A stretch of 64,000 nt of DNA from positions 169,793-233,792 of the forward strand of contig KI543227.1 of assembly GCA_000496235.1 (NCBI GenBank). Direction: 5' to 3'. The notes under the pieces were generated by a model. That model was not told the DNA's origin. It was given only the letters and a program-made list of their open reading frames with translations, and ran no database searches. The stretch is from an uncultured archaeon A07HR60. Lineage in GTDB: Archaea; Halobacteriota; Halobacteria; Halobacteriales; Haloferacaceae. Both the position numbers and the translations under genes were made by a program. Below, in pieces: positions 49,748 to 59,034 of the stretch (position 1 is its first letter; every line of letters begins with the position of its first letter).

Positions 49748-52643
49748 CGATCTCCCGCTGAAGATTGTGGAGTGTATTCAGTGCCTCTAGCGGCGTCATC
49801 GTCGCGATGTCGAGCGCCGCCAGCGTCTCTGCGACCGCGTCCGGCACCGCTTGAGTGACAGACTCTCCGACTTCTCTCTCGTCGTCATCACCAATCGCCC
49901 GTATGTTGTCGGGTTGGGGAGCTAATTCCCCGTGGTCGGTCGTGGGAGTACCGGATGTGCTCTGTCCGGTGCTTGTCGATTCGCGTCCATCTGCTGAGAT
50001 GGCACCGGAATCGACCAGTTCTCGAGCGCGAGTGACGACGGTCTCGGGAACACCACTCATCTCGGCTACCTCGATTCCGTACGACTCGTCTGCGGGCCCG
50101 GACGCGACGCGATGGAGAAACGTGACATCGTGGTCGTGTCTGCGGGCCGTGAAGTGGAGATTCCTGATACCAGCGTGGGAGTCTGCAAGCGTCGTGAGCT
50201 CGTGATAGTGGGTAGCAAACAGCGTCGTCGCGGCCAACTCGTCGTGGACGAACTCGGCGGCCGCCCGGGCGAGCGCCTCGCCGTCAGCTGTGGACGTTCC
50301 TCGTCCAACTTCGTCGAGTAAGACCAGCGACTCTGGTCCGGCGTCGTGGAGGATCCTCGATAACTCCGACATTTCCCGCATAAACGTCGACTGCCCCCCC
50401 GCGATATCGTCGCTCGCGCCGACCCGCGTGAATACTCTGTCGACGATCGGCAGTCGTGCAGTCGTCGCTGGCACAAATCCTCCGGCCTGCGCTAGCACTA
50501 CTGCCGTCGCCACCGCACGCATATATGTCGACTTCCCGCTCATGTTGGGGCCCGTGATAATCGCCAGAGTGCCCGCCGGGAACTGGGCCTCGTTGGGGAC
50601 GAACTCGGTGTGCTGCTCGACGACCGGGTGGCGGAGCCCCTCCAGTCTCAATCCGCTGTCGGCACCCACAGTGTCGCCGGCCGGGTCTGGCTCGCGAATC
50701 TCTGGGCGGCTGTAGTCGTACTCGGTTGCCACCACTGCGAGCGACCGGAGTGCGTCCAGCTCTGCTAACGCGTTCGCGAGCGCCTGGATTCGGTCGACTT
50801 CAGCGGCGGCTGCATCACGGATCTGGGTGAACAGTTCGTACTCGAGCTGGTCGGCCCGGTCGGCAGCGCCAAGAATCTCGTCTTCTCGCCGCTTGAGTGC
50901 TGGCGTATAGTACCGTTCCGTGTGTTTCAGCGTCTGTCGCCGCTGGTAGTCGTCGGGCACCCGGTCGAGATTCGCGTTGGTCACCTCGATGTAGTAGCCG
51001 TGAACCTCGGTGTGGCCGACTTTCAGCGAGTCGATCCCGGTCCGCTCCCGTTCGTCGGCTTCTAGCGCGGCAATCCATTCGCGGCCGTCTCGCTCGGTCG
51101 CCCGAAGCTCGTCGAGATCGGTGTCGAAACCCGCTCGGATCACCCCGCCGTCGGTGATCTCCTGAGGCGGGTCCGTCTGGATCGCTTGCTGGATCAACTC
51201 GCGAAGCTCTGTGACAGGGTCAAGCCGCTCGCGGAGCTCGCGTAGGTGATCACAGAGCTGATCGGAGACATCTGGCTGCCCGTCCGGAGTGATCGTCTCG
51301 CGCACCTCGGGCACGACCCCGAGTGTGGCGTGCAATGATCGAAGATCTCTGGCGTCGGCCCGTCCACGGGAAATCCGGCCGATTAGCCGCTCAAGATCGT
51401 ACGCCGTGGACAACAACTCGGCAAGTCGCTCGCGGCCCAGCGACCGGTCAGCCAGTTCTGCAACCGCATCGTGCCGTCCCCTGACCGTGGCCGGGTCAAT
51501 CGACGGTCGCCGGAGCCACCGCTCCAGACGACGGCGGCCCATCGCACAGGCGGTCTTGTCGATGGTTTCGAACAGGGTGTCACTGGCCCCTAGCCCGCGA
51601 TTGTCGAACAGTTCCAGGCTTTGAATCGCGGCGGCGTCCAGACGGAGGTGATCGTGAGGGTCGTATCGCCGAATCCGAGAAACGTACTCCAGTGTCCCGT
51701 CGTCTCCCTGTGTGTACTCGGCGTACGCGAGAGCAGCCCCACAGGCTCGCAATTCTGCGTCTGTCTCGAAGCGCCGGTCCGGAGCTGCGAGATACGATTC
51801 CAACCGGTCACTGGCCGATTCCCGGTCGAATGCATCGAGATCGTGTGCCGACTCCATCACGTCGACTTCCGCACTCTCGATGGACGGTGCAGCTGGCCCC
51901 GTGAGCACCTCTGCGGGGTCAAGTCGTTCCAGTTCCTCTCGCAGCGTTGTGGCGTCACCACCCGTGACGAGACACTCTCCCGTGGACACGTCAACCGCCG
52001 CCAGACCGCCGGATACGGCAGCATCTCTGCTCTGGGTGTCCCCGCCCCGCTCCGGCGGCGTGTGTCCATCCGTAGACACTCGCCCAGTCAATGCAACCAC
52101 GTAATTCGCGCCGGTAGTGTCCAGCAATTCGTCTTCGACGACCGTCCCAGGCGTGATGACCTGGGTGACTGCTCTGTCGACTAATCCCGTCGCCTCGTTC
52201 GCGCGCTCCACCTGATCGGCGACGGCGACCCGGTACCCAGCCTCCAACAGCGCCTCGAGATACGACGCGGACTCTATCGGGATTCCCGCCATGGGATATT
52301 CGCCTGTGGAGTCTTCTCGCTGTGTGAGGGTGACCTCACAGACACGGGCTACCTCTGTGGCGGCCTCACAGAAGGCCTCGTAGAAGTCACCAACCTGAAA
52401 CACCACGAGCGCGTCATCGTGGCGAGCACAGATATCGGCATACTGTGCGAGCATCGGGGTCAGATCTTCGCGGGCCTCCGCGATTGAGGGGGGCAACCCT
52501 GTAACGACGGCAGTCGTCGAAGGGTCATCGGCGGTATCACTGCTGTGGGAGACTTCTGCGTCGTGTGTCTGGCCGTTGGCAGTGTCACTCTGTGCATTGT
52601 CTTCCTGTGCCGGAGTCTCCGTCCCGCCGTTCGGCATACACAC
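49740..52643 (-). CDS. mutS: DNA mismatch repair protein MutS
   Basis: PMLAQYADICARHDDALVVFQVGDFYEAF, IITGPNMSGKSTYMRAVA, ASDDIAGGQSTFMREMSELSRIL, LLDEVGRGTSTADG, ATHYHELT. Confidence 0.97.
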   Translation of the reverse strand: MCMPNGGTETPAQEDNAQSDTANGQTHDAEVSHSSDTADDPSTTAVVTGLPPSIAEAREDLTPMLAQYADICARHDDALVVFQVGDFYEAFCEAATEVARVCEVTLTQREDSTGEYPMAGIPIESASYLEALLEAGYRVAVADQVERANEATGLVDRAVTQVITPGTVVEDELLDTTGANYVVALTGRVSTDGHTPPERGGDTQSRDAAVSGGLAAVDVSTGECLVTGGDATTLREELERLDPAEVLTGPAAPSIESAEVDVMESAHDLDAFDRESASDRLESYLAAPDRRFETDAELRACGAALAYAEYTQGDDGTLEYVSRIRRYDPHDHLRLDAAAIQSLELFDNRGLGASDTLFETIDKTACAMGRRRLERWLRRPSIDPATVRGRHDAVAELADRSLGRERLAELLSTAYDLERLIGRISRGRADARDLRSLHATLGVVPEVRETITPDGQPDVSDQLCDHLRELRERLDPVTELRELIQQAIQTDPPQEITDGGVIRAGFDTDLDELRATERDGREWIAALEADERERTGIDSLKVGHTEVHGYYIEVTNANLDRVPDDYQRRQTLKHTERYYTPALKRREDEILGAADRADQLEYELFTQIRDAAAAEVDRIQALANALAELDALRSLAVVATEYDYSRPEIREPDPAGDTVGADSGLRLEGLRHPVVEQHTEFVPNEAQFPAGTLAIITGPNMSGKSTYMRAVATAVVLAQAGGFVPATTARLPIVDRVFTRVGASDDIAGGQSTFMREMSELSRILHDAGPESLVLLDEVGRGTSTADGEALARAAAEFVHDELAATTLFATHYHELTTLADSHAGIRNLHFTARRHDHDVTFLHRVASGPADESYGIEVAEMSGVPETVVTRARELVDSGAISADGRESTSTGQSTSGTPTTDHGELAPQPDNIRAIGDDDEREVGESVTQAVPDAVAETLAALDIATMTPLEALNTLHNLQREIDD

Positions 52644-52790
52644 ATGCCGTCGAGGGAACGATATAAACAGTGCGGCCGCCGTCGGGGCGTTTCCATCGAA
52701 AGCTATCGGTGCCCAGGATTAGCGAGGTATCTGCTACTTGTCGACGGCCCTACTCGGGTGTTCTCTCATTAGTCTGTGAATCACTCGATG

Positions 52791-52817
52791 AATCTGGATC
52801 TGGATCTGGATCTGATT
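52791..52817. repeat. Hexanucleotide tandem repeat (tggatc) with flanking variants
   Basis: Direct reading: gaatctggatctggatctggatctgat. Confidence 0.8.
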
Positions 52818-53003
52818 CCAAATCTGACTTCGGACGCAACTGCTCGATCACGCGCTCGGTCTGACGCTACGGTGACACCACGCCTCTGCCAGCCAGACTC
52901 ACGCGTTCAAATCGGTGTACACGGGGCGCCCGCACTCACCACGGGATCGCTCTCGAAGAAACTAGATTATGCTCACGCGCCGGGTGGCCCGCCTCGGAGT
53001 TAC

Positions 53004-53368
53004 TGAGAACCGAGGAGAAAGCCTCGCGCTTCAGCGCGGGGATGAATCCGACTCTCGTGAGTATTTGTCCGAATCCGACAGATTTAGATCAAATCACAAA
53101 GACTATGTGGAAATAACCGAGGCGGTCTGCCCGCCTTTGTAATCGGACAATATCGGGGTGCTCTGATTGCAGGCAGAAACACCCGTTCTGTGCTGGAACT
53201 CAGGGCGGAGTCAGCGAAAGTAACTCCGAGTCCTCGTGCCGAGGAGAGGAGTAACGGCTGCGTGGCACAGCCAGTCGCAGTCCATGTCGGAAGGCGGCAA
53301 CCCACAATATCCCACATCAGCGGCGCAGTGCCGTGGGAATCCTCGCCGACAGGCGGGGAGGATGTCAA
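53004..53368 (+). mobile_element. 365-bp non-autonomous IS605-type derivative (MITE/PATE-like)
   Basis: TTAC(53000-53003)|TGAGAACCGAGGAGAAAGCCTCGCGCTTCAGCGCGGGGATGAATCCGAC ... GTGGGAATCCTCGCCGACAGGCGGGGAGGATGTCAA. Both ends match the tnpB element at 11570-13163 but there is no TnpB ORF. Confidence 0.78.
53190..53368 (+). ncRNA. Candidate orphan omega-RNA/sotRNA-like transcript at the 3' end of the non-autonomous element
   Basis: By analogy with TnpB systems, whose guide RNA is transcribed across the right end. Only position and the right-end hairpin support it. Confidence 0.25.
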
Positions 53369-53486
53369 CCTCCGAGACACCCGTCTCGTTTGTCTGTCAG
53401 CCCCTATCGAGACAAGCTAGTCTCAACCTGGCGCGTGTGAAATCACAGCTCTGCAACCAAGCAGCACCGAACATCATCACGGTGAG

Positions 53487-54227
53487 TCACGCACTCCAGT
53501 CTCGCTCGACTGGTGTTTCACTTGCATCGACCCGTTCTAACAGCCACGTACTCGCGTCGGTGAGAGCAGCATCGTCGGTAGCAGAGATTTTGAGCCGGTT
53601 GTGGCCTGCGTCTCGGTCGGGATAACAGCCGATTCCAACGTCTAATTCCGCTTCCACCTCTCGGAGGGTGGGTATAAGATTCGCCTCGGGTTCGGTCGTG
53701 TACAAGAACTTCGAGACGACATCGCCGGAAAACTCTGCGACAACTCCCTCGAACATACCGCGCAATTCCTCCGGAATTCCCGGGAAGACGTACACACCCT
53801 CGATAACACACCCCGGCGCCAGGCCCACCTCGTTGAGTAGCGGGCGGGCGCCCGCAGGAATCGATGCCTCCGTCTCGACATCGAGATCGATCTCCGGCAG
53901 TCGATCTTCGATCTCACGGAGTGTCTCTTTCACATGATCGAGCGCACGGTCGTTGACCGCCAGCGAGCGGTCGAACGCGTCCGCGACTGCCTCCAGCGTC
54001 ACGTCGTCCGGTGTCCCCCCAATCCCGCCGGTGACAATCACGGCGTCGAACGTCTCAGCGTACGTGGTGACGTGGCTCGCGATTGTCTCGCGGTCGTCTG
54101 GAACCACGAGGATCCGCTCGACGGACGCGCCCCGGGCTGAGAGACGGTCGGCCAGCCACGTCGCGTTCGTGTTCTCAGTGTCACCGGCCAACAGTTCGTC
54201 TCCGACGGTGACGAGTGCAACTTCCAT
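53487..54227 (-). CDS. CinA/MoaB-like molybdopterin-binding domain protein
   Basis: MEVALVTVGDELLAGDTENTNATWLADRLSARGASVERILVVPDD, VIVTGGIGGTPDDVTLEAVA. Confidence 0.88.
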   Translation of the reverse strand: MEVALVTVGDELLAGDTENTNATWLADRLSARGASVERILVVPDDRETIASHVTTYAETFDAVIVTGGIGGTPDDVTLEAVADAFDRSLAVNDRALDHVKETLREIEDRLPEIDLDVETEASIPAGARPLLNEVGLAPGCVIEGVYVFPGIPEELRGMFEGVVAEFSGDVVSKFLYTTEPEANLIPTLREVEAELDVGIGCYPDRDAGHNRLKISATDDAALTDASTWLLERVDASETPVERDWSA

Positions 54228-54500
54228 GGCTGATGAGGGCGGCGAATGTGAATATTCTTTTCGCGTTCCGATGTTGTCATCGGGGCGACGTCGTAGGTGG
54301 GTCCACCAGACACCTGATGACGACTCGTCGGGGCTCGGTTGTGCTCGGCACACAGTCCGGGGGTGAACCGGGCTCGGGTCAGTCTTGTTAGAGCCATCGG
54401 TGGGATCTCGAAGTCAGGATACTGGCTGCACGTCGGTCCCGTCAGACACAGGCCGCGGTCTGAGTTATTCCCGGCCGGCATCGGGCCTCGCTTCTCCTGG

Positions 54501-56150
54501 TCAGTCCCGCATGTGGCTACTCGCCTGTGGCTCGTGTGAATCGGTCGGGACCTCCACAAGTGCCGGTCCCGGGTGAGTGATGGCCCTCTCGACCGCATCG
54601 GTCACAGCTGCTGGCCTCCGAGCCGTCAAAGCCTTGACGCCCATCCCCTCGGCGACGTTGCTCACGGACAGCGGCGCGTCGTCACTCCAGCTGTACTCGC
54701 CAGCAGCCATCCGGTAACTCCGGTCGGCTTCCTCGCTGATGATCGCGTAATCGTCGTTATTGAACACGACAACGGCCAGATCCAGTCCCTCAGAGGCAGC
54801 ACTGTGCAGCTCGTGAATCGACATCATCAATCCACCCTCGCCGGCCAGAGCGACGACATCTCTGTCTGGCTCGGCCGCGGCGGCCCCGATTGCGGCTGGG
54901 AGGCTTGTCCCCATGGTCGCCCATGATCCGGGCGTGACGAACCCCCGCGGCTCGTAAACGGGAAACGTCACAAGCGTCCAGATCCGGGACCCGCCTGCAT
55001 CCGCCGTGACAATTGCCTCACGTGGGACTGCCTGCCGGACGGCCGCTAACGCCGACACCGACGTCAGCGGAGGCTCACTCACCGACCGGAGGGCTGCAGT
55101 GCGAGCCTGAATGTCGTCTCGGACGGTCGCTGCTCGCGAGCGACCCTCGCCGCCAGAGAGCGGCCGGTCAGCGAGCGCGGTGTCCAATCGTTCCAGTGTT
55201 TGTTTCGCATCCGCAACGAGCGCGAGACTCGGCTGATATCCCCGCCCCGTATCTGCGGGAGACAGTGTCACGTGGATCAGGTCGGTGTCATCGTCCAGGT
55301 CGTACGCCCAGTGTTGTGTCCAGACGGCGTCCAGATCCGAGCCCACAGCCACGACGGTATCTGCGTCGTTCACGCAGGCGGTGAGTGCTTCACTGGCCCC
55401 GCCACAAAGCACACCCGTGAACAGGGGGTGATCTTCCGGGAACGTCCCTTTGCCTTTGTACGTGGTCGCGACGGGCGCGTCAAGTCGCTCCGCCAGTCCT
55501 CGGAGTTGCGGGCTCGCGCCACTCGTTCTCACTCCACCACCCGCGATGAGTAACGGGGACGTTGCAGTCATCAAAAGATCGGCACTCTCATCGATTGCCG
55601 CGGGGACTGGGGCTGGTGACTCTGGCACGGCACGTCTCGAGGCGGCCAGATCAGCCCCGGTGGGAAGGAAGTTTTTCGGAACACCGATTCGGACGGGCCC
55701 TTTCGGTGGCGTCCGGGCGATGGTGATAGCCCGCTCGAGTTCAGCGATGACGCTCGGGGCCGTGTCTACGGTGAGATTGGCTTTCACGAGCGGATCGTAT
55801 GTCTGCGGTGGTGTCTCGTGTATCCCATCACCACCACGGATGGCAGGTTCCGTCTCCACCGCAATGTGTACCATCGGCGTGCAGTCGTTAAGTGCGTTTT
55901 TCAGCCCGTTGGCGGCATTCAGATCACCCGGTCCGGGAACAACGACCGTCGCTGCCATCTCACCGGTCGCTTCCGCGTGGCCCCACGCCTGGTGGGTGAC
56001 GGCAGTCTCGTGGCGAGCCATTACAAATCGAATGTCGTCACGCCCGTCGATAGCCTCGTTGAGCGGCAGTGTTTGTTTGCCGGGGATACCAAACACCGTT
56101 GTGATGCTGCCGGTCACGAGTCGGTCGACCAGGGCTTTTGCAACCTCCAT
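54501..56150 (-). CDS. Thiamine pyrophosphate-dependent enzyme (acetolactate synthase-like family)
   Basis: TVFGIPGKQTLPLNEAIDGRDDIRFVMARHETAVTHQAWGHAEATG, central PLLIAGGGV, C-terminal VVALAGEGGLMMSIHELHSAASEGLDLAVVVFNNDDYAII. Confidence 0.88.
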   Translation of the reverse strand: MEVAKALVDRLVTGSITTVFGIPGKQTLPLNEAIDGRDDIRFVMARHETAVTHQAWGHAEATGEMAATVVVPGPGDLNAANGLKNALNDCTPMVHIAVETEPAIRGGDGIHETPPQTYDPLVKANLTVDTAPSVIAELERAITIARTPPKGPVRIGVPKNFLPTGADLAASRRAVPESPAPVPAAIDESADLLMTATSPLLIAGGGVRTSGASPQLRGLAERLDAPVATTYKGKGTFPEDHPLFTGVLCGGASEALTACVNDADTVVAVGSDLDAVWTQHWAYDLDDDTDLIHVTLSPADTGRGYQPSLALVADAKQTLERLDTALADRPLSGGEGRSRAATVRDDIQARTAALRSVSEPPLTSVSALAAVRQAVPREAIVTADAGGSRIWTLVTFPVYEPRGFVTPGSWATMGTSLPAAIGAAAAEPDRDVVALAGEGGLMMSIHELHSAASEGLDLAVVVFNNDDYAIISEEADRSYRMAAGEYSWSDDAPLSVSNVAEGMGVKALTARRPAAVTDAVERAITHPGPALVEVPTDSHEPQASSHMRD

Positions 56151-56450
56151 GCAATACTATAGACGGACGACGTGGAAATTGTTACGAGAACCAGGACACG
56201 CTGAACTGGCTTGAGTGTAAGTCTCGAGGGTATCGGTCTATGCTATCTATAGACGGTTGGTTCGGTGCTCGTCTCCGTATTTGTGGTCCTTGTCAGTTCC
56301 CAGTGGCCCGCCCGACTCGCTCATCTGGGGGATGCGACTCTCACTGTCGTGGAGGTGATATCTCACCGACGGGTTCCCGTCTAAAGGGACAACGCTCTTT
56401 ACACCGTCACAAGAGAATGTGCCCCCCTGGACGGAGTTGGCCCACCACTC

Positions 56451-57284
56451 GTGACGCCGTTTACACAGGAAGGCGACCTTGACGAACCTGCACTGCGAGA
56501 ACTCGTCGGGTGGGTCGAACAGCGTGGCGTGGACTTTCACGTGCCGTGTGGCTCCAACAGCGAGGCAGAGCTGATGACCAGCACGGAGCGGACCCGAGTT
56601 ATCGAAATTGTTGTCGAAGAAGCATCTGTACCGGTGTTGGCTGGGACCGGCAGCCCGGGCCTTCGGGAGACACTCGAGGCCACCGAGGCAGCCGCCGCCG
56701 TGGGAGCCGACGCTGCGCTGGTGGTTACGCCGTTTTACTTTAATCACGACCAGTCCACGCTCGAAACGTATTATCGAGCGGTGGCCGATGCCGCCCCACT
56801 GCCAGTGTATCTGTACTCAGTCCCCGGATACACTGACGTCAGACTGCAGCCAGAAACAGTCGAGACGCTGGCCACACACGACAATATCGTCGGAATGAAA
56901 GACTCCTCTGGAGACGTGGCGGAGTTCATTCGCCTGGCGAATCGGACAGAAAACGCCGACTTTCAGCCAGTCGTGGGGAGTGGCTCGGTTCTCGCACAGG
57001 CACTCGACGCTGGCGGCTCCGGTGGCGTTCTCGCGCTCGCGAATATTGCCCCCGCGGTCTGCAGCGAGATCTTCCAACTCCATCAGGAAGATCCGGAAGC
57101 GGCCCGAGAATTGAACGCTGGGTTCGTGGAATTGAACCGAGCGATCACCGCCACCTACGGGATTGCTGGATTGAAATGGGCGATGCGTGCCCGTGGAGCC
57201 CCCGCCGGTCACGTCCGGTCACCACACCAGCCAATCGATGAGCCAGCCAAATCGGCACTGGAGTCGTTGATCGCCGACCTGTAA
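56451..57284 (+). CDS. Dihydrodipicolinate synthase/N-acetylneuraminate lyase family; start uncertain
   Basis: VTPFTQEGDLDEPALRELVGWVEQRGVDFHVPCGSNSEAELMTSTERTRVIE, YLYSVPGYTDVRL, VGMKDSSGD. Conserved upstream residues LDGVGPPL lie in frame without an ATG. Confidence 0.85.
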   Translation: MTPFTQEGDLDEPALRELVGWVEQRGVDFHVPCGSNSEAELMTSTERTRVIEIVVEEASVPVLAGTGSPGLRETLEATEAAAAVGADAALVVTPFYFNHDQSTLETYYRAVADAAPLPVYLYSVPGYTDVRLQPETVETLATHDNIVGMKDSSGDVAEFIRLANRTENADFQPVVGSGSVLAQALDAGGSGGVLALANIAPAVCSEIFQLHQEDPEAARELNAGFVELNRAITATYGIAGLKWAMRARGAPAGHVRSPHQPIDEPAKSALESLIADL

Positions 57285-57556
57285 CGTCTCGACGGCCGGA
57301 CTCTGAGACGCCAGCCGCAGACTCACGATCGACACAGCTGCGGTACCTGGCCCACTGTTTCACCTGGAGAGAGCCACGGTGATTCCCTTATTTGCAGGAT
57401 GGCGCCGCTACTCTTTGGGGGTGTCAAGTCGTTCGGCGCGCCCGTTCGCCCGGCACCACTGAGCACGGCGAGGTCACTCACACGTACTGCCGGCGGGGTG
57501 GCCCGAGAGAGTCTGTAACGACACCCATTTGCGCTGTGGACGAGTAATTTCGCTAG

Positions 57557-58465
57557 ATGAATGCGGATGGTGACGTCATTGCGGCAATTCAGGACATCAG
57601 CAGCCTCGCAGCCCTCCAACAGTTGTTCGAGACCTCGTCAGAAGACGATGCGTACCTCCAGGCGAAACAAGCGTGGACGGCCGCCCAACGGGCCAGACAG
57701 GCAACTAAGCCACAGTCGCCCGGATTACCCGGTGATCACGTGCAGATCGATGACCAGAGTTTCTACATCCACGGAATCACCCACGTTGGCACAGACGAGG
57801 AGCGTTCGTTCCTGCAAGACCAGGTGTCGCAAATCCTCGACGGGGATGCGGCAGTCTACTGTGAGCAGGGGATCCGGCCGCTGTACTTCAAGAGTTTTCC
57901 GCAGGTCTCAGAGATGGACGACTACCGCTGGGCCACGGCCAGCCGGACGACTACCGGAGCGTACACGCCCACGGTGCCGGATTTCGGCGGGATTCGTGAC
58001 GATCTCGACTCACTGAGCGAGCGGGCGCGCAGAGGTGTTTTCGAGGTGATCGCTGCCGGAGAGCGTCTTTACGGTAACAGCGTCGCACAGCAGGTGGGTG
58101 AGGCCGTCTCGACACTCCTCGGGAGTCATGTCCACCTCGCGACCGGTGACGATTTTGAGTCGTTCCGTCTCCGTCGCTCCGCTGCCGAGAACCCCGGCCA
58201 GTTGGTCCGACTGCAGCGGTACTACGACCGGGCTTTCCTCCCGCAGCCGCTAGAACGGGAATGGCTTCGACGGCACGACCCCCGACTGGAGCGCGTCTCA
58301 CACGCCCGCAACGAGCGGATGGCTGATTATGCGATCCACCACGAGGACGCTGCCCGTGATGTTCACCTGGTTGTCGGAGCCGCTCACGGTCCTGGAGTCC
58401 GGTACTATCTGGAAGCATTTCGCGATGACCGTCGTGAGTCACCCACCAACTTCCAGTTTTACTAA
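57557..58465 (+). CDS. TraB/PrgY/TIKI-superfamily-like protein (divergent)
   Basis: HGITHVGTDEERSFLQDQVSQILDGDAAVYCEQG ... NERMADYAIHHEDAARDVHLVVGAAHGPGVRYYLEAFRDD matches the TraB-like GxxH/E/NxxMA/VGAxHxxGV pattern. Confidence 0.6.
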   Translation: MNADGDVIAAIQDISSLAALQQLFETSSEDDAYLQAKQAWTAAQRARQATKPQSPGLPGDHVQIDDQSFYIHGITHVGTDEERSFLQDQVSQILDGDAAVYCEQGIRPLYFKSFPQVSEMDDYRWATASRTTTGAYTPTVPDFGGIRDDLDSLSERARRGVFEVIAAGERLYGNSVAQQVGEAVSTLLGSHVHLATGDDFESFRLRRSAAENPGQLVRLQRYYDRAFLPQPLEREWLRRHDPRLERVSHARNERMADYAIHHEDAARDVHLVVGAAHGPGVRYYLEAFRDDRRESPTNFQFY

Positions 58466-58502
58466 CCACACCAGAGCGATACTACTGTCCGCGGAGACGC
58501 CT

Positions 58503-58961
58503 TCAGTCACTGAGACCGACGAGAAACGGTGCTAACTGGGCGTGCCGGAGTTTGAGTGCGGTACTCCCGTCAACAGTTCGAAGTATTGTCTGAGCCTGTT
58601 CTGATGCGCCAACGGCGTCGCTCAGTGACTGATGACTGATTCCGCCGGCGACAAACACGGTAACGCCGTTGTCACCATCTCGCGACTCCAGGATGTAGAG
58701 CCGATTGCCAGCGACGTCGGCGTAATCGATTTGGGTCCGGTAGCTGGCTTGGGCTAGAATCTGCCCGTCGAGTTCGGTAGCCGCGCTATCGGGGACAGTA
58801 AAACTGAACGTGACCGATTGGTCGGCGTCGCCGATGACGGCTCCATGGTCGGCGTACATCTCAAGGGCAGTGTGACCGGCGTCCCGACGGTGACTGGCCC
58901 GCTCTGAAACGGTCGCACGAACGCGCTGCCAAGCGTCGGTGAGTGGTGTATCAGATGTCAT
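58503..58961 (-). CDS. Conserved-looking haloarchaeal hypothetical protein
   Basis: 152-aa acidic ORF MTSDTPLTDAWQRVRATVSERASHRRDAGHTALEMYADHGAVIGDADQSVTFSFTVPDSA. Confidence 0.65.
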   Translation of the reverse strand: MTSDTPLTDAWQRVRATVSERASHRRDAGHTALEMYADHGAVIGDADQSVTFSFTVPDSAATELDGQILAQASYRTQIDYADVAGNRLYILESRDGDNGVTVFVAGGISHQSLSDAVGASEQAQTILRTVDGSTALKLRHAQLAPFLVGLSD

Positions 58962-59034
58962 AGTGTCTCAGTTGGCCTCACGGTTGGGATCAAGTCCGGT
59001 TTCGAGTCTGCCTGCTGAATCCGGGAGCCCAGCG

